NCBI RefSeq assembly: GCF_007786475.1
Contig: NZ_VNJJ01000013.1
Location: 1-64,000 of the forward strand
DNA length: 64,000 nt
Source of the DNA: Cohnella terricola
GTDB lineage: Bacteria; Bacillota; Bacilli; Paenibacillales; Paenibacillaceae
Direction: 5' to 3'
Below the pieces are notes generated by a model that saw only the letters and a list, made by a program, of their open reading frames with translations, had not been told where the DNA came from and ran no database searches. The translations under genes were made by a program, and so were the position numbers. Positions 16,596-25,202 of this stretch are shown here, piece after piece. How positions within the stretch are numbered: the first letter of the stretch is position 1; every line of letters begins with the position of its first letter.

Positions 16596-18149
16596 TTATT
16601 CAGCAAATTTACTAACAAATTCCCTAATCTTGTGTACCGTGTAGTCAATCATCTCATTGGTAAGACCCGGATAGACGCCGACTAAGAATGTGTCATGCAA
16701 AATCTTATCCGTATTTTTCAAATCTTTATGGATCCTAAAGTTCACATTCTGAAATGCTGGTTGACGCACCAAATTACCTGCAAATAACATTCGGGTTTGA
16801 ATTCGGTTGCTTTCCAAATATCTCACAATATCATTTTTGGTGAACTTCACACCATCTTGCAAAGTTAATATAAATCCAAACCAGCTAGGATCAGAATTCT
16901 CTGTTGCGGTAGGAAGTATAAAAAATTCCTCTAGATCCTGCAGTCCATCACGAAGGCGCTTAAAGTTATTTTTCCTGGCTGCTGTGAACATTGGAACCTT
17001 TTTCAACTGTTCTACTCCAACAGAAGCTTGCATGTCGGTGACTCTAAGATTATATCCGACATGAGAATAAGTGTATTTATGATCATATCCGAACGGTAAT
17101 GAACCGAGTTCCCAACCAAATCGTTTCTTACAAGTATCATCGCATCCTGAAGGACACCAGCAGTCTCTGCCCCAATCCCGGAACGATTCGATTATCATTT
17201 TAAGTTGCGGGTCGTTGGTGTAGACAGCTCCGCCCTCTCCCATCGTCATATGATGCGGAGGATAAAAACTGGATGTTCCAATATGGCCGTGAGAACCGGT
17301 TAACTTCCCATTAAAAGTGGACCCTAAAGCATCACAGTTATCTTCTATAACCCACAGCTTATATTTCTTTGCGACTTCCATAACTTTGTCCAACTCAAAG
17401 GGATTCCCCATTGTATGAGCTATCATGATTGCCTTTGTCTTAGCCGTGACAGCTTCCTCAATTTGATCCGCGATAATATTGTACGTTCCCAGTTCTACAT
17501 CCAAGAACACTGGAATGGCACCATTTTGTACGATTGGAGCTACCGTTGTCGGAAAACCAGCAGCAACTGTGATTACCTCATCACCTGGTTTTACCCTGCG
17601 ATCTCCTAGTTTAGGAGAGGTGAGCGTCGAAAAGGCGAGAAGATTCGCTGAAGATCCTGAGTTTGTTAGAAGAGCATATCTTACCCCGAGAAATTGAGCA
17701 AACTCTCTCTCAAATTGTTTAGAGTATCTACCTGCCGTTAACCAGAAATCCAAAGAGGAGTCGACAAGATTCACCATTTCCTTTTCATCATACACACGAC
17801 CACCATAGCTCAATGCCGTTTTCTCCGAATCAAAGGGCTGATCCTTCACATGGAATTGATGATAAAAAGTATCTACTTTAGAGAGAATTACTTTTCTGAA
17901 TATAGATTCGAGACTTTCTTTGTTTAATGTTCCTAATACTGAAACGTTAGTTTCCGGAAGTATTTCTTTCTCAGAAACATCACATAAATATTTCCCACCG
18001 CCGTAGGTGATGAGTAATTGATAGTTTTCAATCGGGACTGATTGTTCCGGCTTTAATCTAACAATTTCCAATTTGCCTTTTAACACTTCAAGGACGATAC
18101 CATACGATCGATCGTCTATTAATTCAATAACACTTCCAACCTTAATCAT
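16596..18149 (-). CDS. rfbH: CDP-4-dehydro-6-deoxyglucose 3-dehydratase (E1/RfbH) with an N-terminal extension
   Basis: A PMP-dependent, [2Fe-2S] dehydratase of the DegT/DnrJ aminotransferase fold that removes the 3-hydroxyl. The usual PLP lysine is replaced by histidine (FYPPHHMTMGEGG, His-299/300), as in E1. Four cysteines, C272, C330, C332 and C340, give exactly the C-X57-C-X-C-X7-C pattern of the E1 iron-sulfur site, which separates it from ColD. At 517 residues it is about 80 longer than typical RfbH: residues 1-75 form a beta-rich segment (VGSVIELIDDRSYGIVLEVL) that I do not recognise. The start overlaps the gtrA stop (ATGA). The partner reductase E3 (RfbI/DdhD/AscD), which feeds electrons to E1, is not encoded anywhere in this window. 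Confidence 0.93.
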   Translation of the reverse strand: MIKVGSVIELIDDRSYGIVLEVLKGKLEIVRLKPEQSVPIENYQLLITYGGGKYLCDVSEKEILPETNVSVLGTLNKESLESIFRKVILSKVDTFYHQFHVKDQPFDSEKTALSYGGRVYDEKEMVNLVDSSLDFWLTAGRYSKQFEREFAQFLGVRYALLTNSGSSANLLAFSTLTSPKLGDRRVKPGDEVITVAAGFPTTVAPIVQNGAIPVFLDVELGTYNIIADQIEEAVTAKTKAIMIAHTMGNPFELDKVMEVAKKYKLWVIEDNCDALGSTFNGKLTGSHGHIGTSSFYPPHHMTMGEGGAVYTNDPQLKMIIESFRDWGRDCWCPSGCDDTCKKRFGWELGSLPFGYDHKYTYSHVGYNLRVTDMQASVGVEQLKKVPMFTAARKNNFKRLRDGLQDLEEFFILPTATENSDPSWFGFILTLQDGVKFTKNDIVRYLESNRIQTRMLFAGNLVRQPAFQNVNFRIHKDLKNTDKILHDTFLVGVYPGLTNEMIDYTVHKIREFVSKFAE

Positions 18150-18565
18150 TTTGACACCTCTGTTTGGGATTTAAAACTCCAGTATTTGTGGCCTGTGTAA
18201 CTCATCATTGTTGTAACAGTTAATGCTACGGCCTGGTTAATTAAGCTATTCCATAAGTTTGCACTCATTAGTATTTCTAACACTGCTAGATTTACTAAAT
18301 ACGTAAGGAAATATACCGAGATAAATTTCAAAAATGGAGCCATGCCACTATAATTTTGTAACCGAAAAGTCCATTTTCGATTCCAATAATAACTATTAAC
18401 AATTCCAACTAGATAGGAAATGCCTAGCGACCAACTATGCGACAGATTAAAAATCTCAACACATATAACAAACAGCAAGTAAGATAACATTGTGTTCGAG
18501 AATCCAACCACGATGAATTTAATTGGTTGTTTATCTAATTTTGCTTTTTGTCTATTTAACCACAT
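18146..18565 (-). CDS. GtrA-family membrane protein
   Basis: A 139-residue protein with four predicted membrane helices and the GtrA-family layout (IKFIVVGFSNTMLSYLLF, NSYYWNRKWTFR, SYTGHKYWSF). GtrA proteins are thought to move undecaprenyl-phosphate-linked single sugars across the membrane. I choose the ATG at 18,565, nine bases after AGGAG, over the adjoining TTG. It overlaps the end of the GT-C gene by 14 bp and the rfbH start by 4 bp, so it is tightly embedded between the GT-C enzyme and the dideoxyhexose genes. Confidence 0.9.
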   Translation of the reverse strand: MWLNRQKAKLDKQPIKFIVVGFSNTMLSYLLFVICVEIFNLSHSWSLGISYLVGIVNSYYWNRKWTFRLQNYSGMAPFLKFISVYFLTYLVNLAVLEILMSANLWNSLINQAVALTVTTMMSYTGHKYWSFKSQTEVSK

Positions 18566-20498
18566 CAACAGTAACTCCTAAAGTTCTTTCATCGGTATTT
18601 ATATTGTGCTCTTTGGGGATAAATGTCTTTTGCACTTCAATATCAATTTTCACGGTATTGGCTTCCGCGGAACTAATTGGAATCGCTATGATAGACTCTC
18701 CCGGTTTATCCAATTTAGCCTCCTTGCACAAAACGCCATCAACCCAAAAACGAATTTCATTAGACGAAAATACACTAGGCAGCATGACTTTAAAACTAAC
18801 TTCTTTCCTACCCTGAGGATTCAATTCTACACTAGCCGTCTTTCCTATCCATCCATCTGGTTGTCGATCTGTCCATTTTACGAAATTGCTACTAACTACT
18901 TGATACAACTCATATCCAATATACGTATCCCCAAATACCGGCATCTTTGTATGGTAATCAACATAAATACTTTTTGAATCAACGCGATCTTGAGCAACCA
19001 GTTTTAAATCCATTCCTTCGTTTTTAAATATGGATGTGTCATTCATAAATGGACTTGTACCTCTTAGCACCCAATAAGCAGGTATATGTCCTTTAAGTAA
19101 AAGAATATAATCATTGACTTTTGGCATTCTATCATCAGTTTTCGGGATTTCATTAAACCGATAAAGCTTCTGAATTTCCGGAGTAACTAATGATGGATCA
19201 AAAATATCCCGTATACCATCAACCTTCAAATCTTTTCTTCCGTATATTTCAGCAACTAACGTATTCGTCAGTGTCGTCGGCTCTTGATAAAAAGCCCAAT
19301 TCTCAATAATCAATCTTTGCCCACTCTGTGCAGTATTTACGTAGTGTTTGATGGCATCTGAATATAATTCAGCCATTGTCGTCTGCGTAGAAGCCATAAA
19401 AACATTATACGGAATGCTGTACAACCGAGTGGCTCCAGTTGCTAACATAACGCAAACTAAGATTAGCGTTCTATTACGAATTGATATTAATCTAAACCGC
19501 CCTATAAGCACGGACAGAACCAACACGAATATTGCCGCTATAGCATACAAGTAATATCCAAGAGACCATCTCCAAATCAACAATCCTCCTAAATAACTCC
19601 ATGCCATAGCCAACATTCCTATGAGAATTGGCAGCTCTTGATCAAATCGAGCCCTTTTCCATAACATAAATGCAGCAATACAAAGGGCCAACAGACCAGT
19701 GATAATAACATCCGGCTGTTGGATAAAATAAAATTTAATGTTATTTAGGATCAAGTTCAAATCAATAACATAGGAGGTATAAGAAGCATCACCTTTCTGA
19801 AATAACAAACCAGGCAATTTAGAAGCTATTACTGCAGCTACCACCCCCACGTAGTAATACAATGACCCTTTTAGTTGAGTGGTTCCATATCTCTTGTCTA
19901 ACATAAAACTAATAAGACCTGCCGCTATAGCATAAACGGCGATAACCAAACTTGTTTCTTTGGACCAGCACGCTAGAAGAGTACTCAGGACTCCCCCAGC
20001 TAGAGCAAGAATCTTTTTTATTCGACTAGTAGATTGAATATATCGAATCTGAAAGAAAACCAACAATAAAATAAAAAAGAGTATTAAATGTTCTTGCTTT
20101 CCAATGGTATATACATTTTCAGCTACCGGTGAGCATGTGAAAAATAAAAAAACTGCGAAAATTGCTATTAAGTTGCTTTTACTCATCCATTTCGAGATAT
20201 AAATAATCAAAAGTGTGATAAGTAACGTAATACAGGATTGAATCAAGAAATACCAAAATAAATCATCAGCGAAAAAGAAATACGTTACTGCATAGTAGAA
20301 CCAAAAAAACGGAATATAACGGCCGGTTTCATCCGGTATCAGCCATGTTGTATTAAAGAGATTCTTACCAATTTGTGTGAACGTTGCTGTGTCTAGATAA
20401 AACCAATCGACCTGAATTAATGACGGATAAACTACGAACATCCACGCCAACACACCAGCCATATATGGAAACAAGGTGCTTGGATTTATTTTTTTCAA
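18552..20498 (-). CDS. Polytopic GT-C-like membrane glycosyltransferase with a C-terminal DGWIGK domain
   Basis: About 648 residues. The first 400 contain roughly eleven hydrophobic segments (YMAGVLAWMFVVYPSL onward) with an early extracytoplasmic loop bearing acidic residues, the plan of GT-C enzymes and of the specific glycosyltransferase of Gtr systems. An extracytoplasmic region follows. The last ~105 residues form a beta-rich domain opening PDGWIGKTASVEL, which recurs at the C-terminus of the GT2 protein at 21,467. I choose the TTG at 20,498, eight bases after AGAGGTG; the longer TTG at 20,519 lacks a site. Expected role: adding a lipid-carried sugar to the glycan outside the membrane. 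No close family name is recognised, so substrate is unknown. Confidence 0.8.
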   Translation of the reverse strand: MKKINPSTLFPYMAGVLAWMFVVYPSLIQVDWFYLDTATFTQIGKNLFNTTWLIPDETGRYIPFFWFYYAVTYFFFADDLFWYFLIQSCITLLITLLIIYISKWMSKSNLIAIFAVFLFFTCSPVAENVYTIGKQEHLILFFILLLVFFQIRYIQSTSRIKKILALAGGVLSTLLACWSKETSLVIAVYAIAAGLISFMLDKRYGTTQLKGSLYYYVGVVAAVIASKLPGLLFQKGDASYTSYVIDLNLILNNIKFYFIQQPDVIITGLLALCIAAFMLWKRARFDQELPILIGMLAMAWSYLGGLLIWRWSLGYYLYAIAAIFVLVLSVLIGRFRLISIRNRTLILVCVMLATGATRLYSIPYNVFMASTQTTMAELYSDAIKHYVNTAQSGQRLIIENWAFYQEPTTLTNTLVAEIYGRKDLKVDGIRDIFDPSLVTPEIQKLYRFNEIPKTDDRMPKVNDYILLLKGHIPAYWVLRGTSPFMNDTSIFKNEGMDLKLVAQDRVDSKSIYVDYHTKMPVFGDTYIGYELYQVVSSNFVKWTDRQPDGWIGKTASVELNPQGRKEVSFKVMLPSVFSSNEIRFWVDGVLCKEAKLDKPGESIIAIPISSAEANTVKIDIEVQKTFIPKEHNINTDERTLGVTVDVVK

Positions 20499-20547
20499 GA
20501 AAGGGACACCTCTGCTCAAGAATAGATTCGGGTAAACTTATCAGCAT

Positions 20548-21426
20548 TTAACGGAGCTGCAGCATTTTTTTCAAAAAAGAGGCCATTAATTGTTTAATGC
20601 ATAGTACTGGATGTCTTCTATTTATGGTAATGAATTTTAACAAGGCATAAAATTTTAGTCTCGTTAAGCCTTTTGACGATTTGTACGCACTGCTGTTGTA
20701 AACGTAACCGTAAACCCATGTAAGTGGAACGAATCCATAATATTTTTTTACAGTAGTAACGGCTTCGGAATATACTTCATCCGTTCTGGACAAAGTTTTA
20801 TTCGATTCATATAAACGGGAAGTGGCAAGATATTCAGAAATATATTTGATCTCGTAAGTTTGTCCAATTCTAATCCACAAATCGTAATCCATGCACAGTT
20901 GCAGATTCTTATTTAACCCTCCTAAATTTTCAATTACGTTTTTTCTAATAAAAGCTGTTGGCTGGCAGATGAAACAGGTTTGCGCCAGTTTTTCCCAATC
21001 GTACTTTTCTGTTGGATACCGATCTAGTATATCCCCATGTTCACTAATATGGTAACCTTCTCCGTATACCATATCAATCCCAGAATTAAGGTTAAATTCA
21101 TTAGCTACCTTAGATATTGCTCCTGGAAGATACGTATCATCCGAATTCAACCATCCGATAACTTCACCGCGGGCCATACTTATGCCTTTGTTCACCGCAT
21201 CCGCTTGTCCTTCATCATTCTCTGATATCCACCGAATTCGTTCCCCGTAGCTTTTTAGAATCTCAATAGTCTCATCTGTGGAGCCGCCATCTACTATTAT
21301 ATACTCTATATTCGGGTAATCTTGCGTGAGAACACTTTCAATCGTTTCCTTGATGAATCTACCTTGATTGTATGAAGGAGTAACCACAGTGACAAGCACA
21401 GCATCCACTTCTTTCTCTAAAACCAA
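20548..21426 (-). CDS. Family 2 glycosyltransferase
   Basis: A 292-residue GT-A enzyme: VTPSYNQGRFIKETIESVL, YIIVDGGSTDET, WISENDEGQADAVNKG, and GWLNSDDTY as the metal-binding site. It is a close paralogue of the first 200 residues of the next upstream gene (21,467-22,603), pointing to a local duplication, but lacks that protein's C-terminal domain. The start is TTG at 21,426, ten bases after GGGGG. The transferred sugar cannot be read from sequence. Confidence 0.85.
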   Translation of the reverse strand: MVLEKEVDAVLVTVVTPSYNQGRFIKETIESVLTQDYPNIEYIIVDGGSTDETIEILKSYGERIRWISENDEGQADAVNKGISMARGEVIGWLNSDDTYLPGAISKVANEFNLNSGIDMVYGEGYHISEHGDILDRYPTEKYDWEKLAQTCFICQPTAFIRKNVIENLGGLNKNLQLCMDYDLWIRIGQTYEIKYISEYLATSRLYESNKTLSRTDEVYSEAVTTVKKYYGFVPLTWVYGYVYNSSAYKSSKGLTRLKFYALLKFITINRRHPVLCIKQLMASFLKKMLQLR

Positions 21427-21466
21427 TGCAAGTCATCCCCCTTCATGAACTGCGTAGACTTCATAT

Positions 21467-22603
21467 TCACGAAATTTTATTTGCTATTCGAACAGACAAT
21501 TGCCGAGAGTCCCTACTATTTCTATCAATTTGAGCTGGGATGACTGTTTTGTTAGCAATAACTCGGATCTCATGCAATTGATCTGAACCCTGTACCTCAA
21601 CCGAAACTTCTGTAGACTCTGCATGATCGATAGTTAACTTTTTATACAACTGACCATCACTATAGATTTTGATTTTGAGTGGAAGGATAGTGGCGATATC
21701 CGGCATAATCGTAAAATCGATTTTTTTGTTTCCAATTAGGTTAATCCGATACTCTTTTCCAACCCATCCATCTGAATATTGAATAGGTAGCTTTTTGTGC
21801 ATATATTTAAGAAAAATATTAATGACTTTTGAAACTACTTTAAGGACAAAGGGCCTATGATTTAACTGTGTATATAACGTATCAGCACCGTAAAAAAAGT
21901 ACCCCGGTGGATACTTCATATTGCCATGCTTCCTCATTAAGGATACAAGTTCTCTAAATCTTTTCCAGCCCCCTGTGCTCGTCTTTGTATCTTCATATTC
22001 TCTTGAATTCGCTAATACCTGATTGATATACCCAACTTCATGCTTCGAAGCCAGTTTAATCCATAAATCCCAATCCATACACCAATTTAATTTCTCTTCT
22101 AAGTACCCAACACTATAAAGCGCATCTCTCTTAAAGAATGTTGCCGGCTGCATAATATAGTCCGACATATGAATAAGGGTCCAAAGGTCAAATGCTTGTG
22201 TCCCGATAAATCGTTTCACTTTGTTCCCTTCTCGATCAATGATATCCCCTTCCCCATATACAAGTGCGACATCTTTATGGGCTTCGAAATATTTAACTGC
22301 AGCTTCAATTGCACCCGGTTCATAAGTATCATCCGAATTTAACCAAGCAACGATTTCCCCACTAGCCATCTTGAAACCTTTATTGATTGCATCGGATTGT
22401 CCCTTATCCTTCTCGGAAATCCACTTTAACTTCCCATCGTATTTTTTAATTATTTCCAATGTGTTGTCGGAGGACCCGCCATCGATGATTAGATATTCAA
22501 GGTTAGGATAATTTTGATTCAAAACACTTTGTATAGTTGCCTCAATGAATTGACCTTGATTATATGAAGGCGTCACTATTGTTACTAGTGGGTAATGTAA
22601 CAT
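21467..22603 (-). CDS. Family 2 glycosyltransferase with a C-terminal DGWVGK domain
   Basis: 378 residues. The N-terminal GT2 domain (VTPSYNQGQFIEATIQSVL, LIIDGGSSDNT, AWLNSDDTYEPGAIE, CMDWDLWIKLA) closely resembles the gene downstream. Residues from about 275 onward (SDGWVGKEYRINL to SRQLSVRIANKIS) match the C-terminal domain of the GT-C protein at 18,552 in spacing and motif: DGW(I/V)GK, a central SDGQLYKKL/VDGVLCKEA, and a terminal IPxxxxxNxxxxRxLxV. That tail is likely a beta-sandwich, perhaps binding glycan; this is inference. The ATG has AAAGGAG upstream. A five-base repeat array sits just before the ribosome-binding site. Confidence 0.87.
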   Translation of the reverse strand: MLHYPLVTIVTPSYNQGQFIEATIQSVLNQNYPNLEYLIIDGGSSDNTLEIIKKYDGKLKWISEKDKGQSDAINKGFKMASGEIVAWLNSDDTYEPGAIEAAVKYFEAHKDVALVYGEGDIIDREGNKVKRFIGTQAFDLWTLIHMSDYIMQPATFFKRDALYSVGYLEEKLNWCMDWDLWIKLASKHEVGYINQVLANSREYEDTKTSTGGWKRFRELVSLMRKHGNMKYPPGYFFYGADTLYTQLNHRPFVLKVVSKVINIFLKYMHKKLPIQYSDGWVGKEYRINLIGNKKIDFTIMPDIATILPLKIKIYSDGQLYKKLTIDHAESTEVSVEVQGSDQLHEIRVIANKTVIPAQIDRNSRDSRQLSVRIANKIS

Positions 22604-22621
22604 CTTAAATACTCCTTTGAC

Positions 22622-22650
22622 GATTTGATTTGATTTGATTTGATTTGATT
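22622..22650. repeat. Pentanucleotide microsatellite between two glycosyltransferase genes
   Basis: Five copies of GATTT plus GATT (AAATC on the coding strand) lie between the GT4 stop codon and the ribosome-binding site of the GT2 gene. Next to them, at 22,655-22,670, is a 6-bp stem (CGGCTA, loop GATA) directly after the GT4 stop codon. Confidence 0.85.
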
Positions 22651-22670
22651 AGCTCGGCTATATCTAGCCG

Positions 22671-24236
22671 TTAAATCTTTATTATTCTCTTCAACAACCA
22701 TAATTTGTTGGCCGTATTTATTTCGTATTCTTTTAGTTTATCCGATAACTCCGTCAATAATTTTTCAGTCGCTTCCCGATCAGCCTCACTATCTAACAAC
22801 TGGCTCTTTAATTGATTTATAACTCCCAATCGAGCTTGCCTATCTAACTCACTTTCTGCTAAATGCTTCTGTAGATCATTGATAACTTCCAATCGAGCTT
22901 GCCTATCTAATTCACTTTCTGCTAAATGCTTCTGTAGATCATTGATAACTTCCAATCGGGCTTGTCTATCTAACTCACTTTCCTTAAGCTTGCTTTCTAG
23001 ATGATAAATTGTTTCTTCTTGAGTCTCAATTACTTCATCACTTTCTTTTAGCCAAGCCTCGTAGTATTTTGATTTGGCCTCGAGTGAAATGTTCACTATA
23101 TTACAAAACTTTTTTGCATACAACAGAACATTTTCTTTCGCTTTAGTTCTGGCTTCAGCTTCTTTGCTTGCATTAGGCCCCGGTTCTGTTCTACGAATTA
23201 ATTTCTCCATTTTTTCCGCTAAATCATTAGAGTCATTCCGTTTAAAAAACACTCCGTGCTCGGGTGCCTGTTCTATATTTACAATCAAATCTGACAAAAG
23301 TATATCTTTACCTAAAGCCCTGCTATCCTCAACAACAGTGCTCCATCCTTCAAATAAGGAGGGTTGAACGACAAACAGGCTGCCTCGCATTAACTGAATC
23401 TGTTCATCTCGAGGTATCATACCCAATAAATATACAACAGATGACAATCCAAGCTTTTGAATATATTCCTGAAGTTCTTGATAGTATTCTGCAGAACGAT
23501 AGTCTTCGGTTGAACCTGTGCATACTAATGCAATTTCCGTTTCGGTTTGATCGATCTTAGAAAAAGCTTCGAATAATTTTTTGTGATTTTTATGCACCCA
23601 AAACTGGTTGGAACATATAATAAATCTTTCCGGAATCCCGTACTTTTCCCTTACTTCCTTTGGATCTGATTCATACCACGAATCTTGCGGCATAGCATAA
23701 AAGTGCAGTACTTCCGTTGTCGCTTTTGAGTTCGGGAAAAACTTTCGAAAATCGCTCCTTGCATCTTCACTGCTAAATATAATTAGATGTGACTGCTCTG
23801 CAAGCTTTTGGAACCTCGAGTGACGCCACTCCAAATCTGATTGAGAAAAAAATTCAGGTAAGTAGAAATGTTGGAAATCCGGAATCCAGGTACCTGCATT
23901 CTTACGAGGTAGTAGATCCGTATTAACTGGAAAATAAAAATCAATAAAAGTAAAAAGTTTATTATGAGATCGAAAATGAATAACATCGTGGCTGATGTAT
24001 TTTTTCATTTCCGAATAATTTTCACCAATATAGATAATCCCGCTTACTAATGGAACTAGTGTTTCGTGTAAAGATAAGTCTTTCAAATTATGATCATAAA
24101 CAATCAAATATAAATCCGGTCGAACTTCTTTTTTTAGTGAAGAAACAGCACGGACAAGTAATTCGATATAGGAGACTCCTCCCATCCACCAAGTGCCACC
24201 GATAATTGGAATACCGACACGAATATTTGGGATCAT
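22671..24236 (-). CDS. Family 4 glycosyltransferase with a repeat coiled-coil C-terminus
   Basis: 521 residues. The N-terminal ~370 form a GT-B enzyme (GGTWWMGGVSYIELL; ICSNQFWVHKNHKKLFEAF; FEGWSTVVEDSRALGK with the E-x7-E motif). From about 390 a long coiled coil begins. It includes two 21-residue copies of ESELDRQARLEVINDLQKHLA and a third divergent copy, encoded by 63-bp units at 22,858-22,920 and 22,921-22,983. The protein ends with a basic amphipathic segment (NKLWLLKRIIKI) that could lie on the membrane. I use the ATG at 24,236, seven bases after AGGGGG. The layout recalls the WbdD chain-length ruler of E. coli O9a, although WbdD is a kinase-methyltransferase; a ruler or scaffold role is inference. 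Confidence 0.85.
   Translation of the reverse strand: MIPNIRVGIPIIGGTWWMGGVSYIELLVRAVSSLKKEVRPDLYLIVYDHNLKDLSLHETLVPLVSGIIYIGENYSEMKKYISHDVIHFRSHNKLFTFIDFYFPVNTDLLPRKNAGTWIPDFQHFYLPEFFSQSDLEWRHSRFQKLAEQSHLIIFSSEDARSDFRKFFPNSKATTEVLHFYAMPQDSWYESDPKEVREKYGIPERFIICSNQFWVHKNHKKLFEAFSKIDQTETEIALVCTGSTEDYRSAEYYQELQEYIQKLGLSSVVYLLGMIPRDEQIQLMRGSLFVVQPSLFEGWSTVVEDSRALGKDILLSDLIVNIEQAPEHGVFFKRNDSNDLAEKMEKLIRRTEPGPNASKEAEARTKAKENVLLYAKKFCNIVNISLEAKSKYYEAWLKESDEVIETQEETIYHLESKLKESELDRQARLEVINDLQKHLAESELDRQARLEVINDLQKHLAESELDRQARLGVINQLKSQLLDSEADREATEKLLTELSDKLKEYEINTANKLWLLKRIIKI
22795..22983 (-). repeat. 63-bp in-frame tandem repeats coding for coiled coil
   Basis: Units at 22,858-22,920 and 22,921-22,983 differ at only a few bases; a third, more divergent unit precedes them (to about 22,795). 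Each encodes 21 residues, three heptads, so gain or loss of a unit would keep both reading frame and coiled-coil phase. Confidence 0.85.
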
Positions 24237-24282
24237 TATATCGCCCCCTCTCATTAATTAGTTGTACCTTGAAACTGTTATA

Positions 24283-25185
24283 TTATTTCTTTCCATACCA
24301 TTCGCAATATTCTTTAAGCCCTTGTTCTAGTGGTATTGTCGATCGAAATCCTAATTTAGAAATTTTATCTATATTCGCTTCCCAGTTTATTGGATCTCCT
24401 AGCCGTACTTCCCCAGTAAACCGAATAGATTTAGAGTTGTTATAATTTTTTTTGATCAGTTCCACGAGTTCAGAGACTGTGGTTTGTCTACCTGATCCTA
24501 AATTATATATTCCTTGCGCATTAGGCTTCATCACATAATCCATTGCTCTACAAATATCGAAAATATGTATAAAGTCTCTGCTCTCAGTTCCAGTTCCATA
24601 TACTTCCACATACTCGGTTGTTGGATCGGTAAACTTCTTACACATATCATAGATGACTTGTTTTCTTAGTCCGATGCCGTAAGCCGAGAATACTCTAAGT
24701 ATCGTATGAGAAACGCCATAACGTTGGAAATATTCTTCGATCAATTTTTCCGAAACCATTTTATGTGTCCCATAAGGTGATATTGGGGAACAGTTTACCG
24801 TCTCCGATATTGGTATGACGGATGGATTGCCATACACAGCTGCACTTGAAGGAAAAATAAGTTTGCATTCAGGAGCATCTTGACGAATAGCTTCAAGAAC
24901 AGATGCAGTTAAACCAACCGTATTTAAGTAATCGTTATAAGGATCAGCCAATGAGCTTGCAATAGAAGAAGAACCTGCACAATGTACAAGTATCGTAGGT
25001 TTAACCTCACGAAGTATTTGATTTAATGTATTATCTGGAAGGCTAACCGTATAATAACCATCCATAGATTTAAACCACGTGGGTTCTGTCTTTGAGAAAC
25101 GACCTGTGACGTAAACTTTATGATTCTGTGTTTTCAGGTATCGACTGATATGAGATCCCAGAAACCCACCTGCGCCAGTAATCAA
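24283..25185 (-). CDS. NAD-dependent sugar epimerase/dehydratase
   Basis: An extended short-chain dehydrogenase of about 300 residues: ITGAGGFLGSHISRYL, VHCAGSSSIASSLADP, FPSSAAVYG, SPYGTHKMVSEKL (YxxxK as YGTHK) and SRDFIHIFDICRAMDY. UDP-glucose 4-epimerase-like proteins look like this, but substrate is not evident. TTG at 25,185 would leave only one residue before the Rossmann strand and has no site at proper distance. Initiation at ATT (25,203) or ATC (25,197), right after AAAGGAG and overlapping the stop of the methyltransferase gene, would give the more usual IERVLITGAGG start. It probably supplies a sugar nucleotide for this glycan. Confidence 0.8.
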   Translation of the reverse strand: MITGAGGFLGSHISRYLKTQNHKVYVTGRFSKTEPTWFKSMDGYYTVSLPDNTLNQILREVKPTILVHCAGSSSIASSLADPYNDYLNTVGLTASVLEAIRQDAPECKLIFPSSAAVYGNPSVIPISETVNCSPISPYGTHKMVSEKLIEEYFQRYGVSHTILRVFSAYGIGLRKQVIYDMCKKFTDPTTEYVEVYGTGTESRDFIHIFDICRAMDYVMKPNAQGIYNLGSGRQTTVSELVELIKKNYNNSKSIRFTGEVRLGDPINWEANIDKISKLGFRSTIPLEQGLKEYCEWYGKK

Positions 25186-25202
25186 AACACGTTCGATCTG
25201 AA

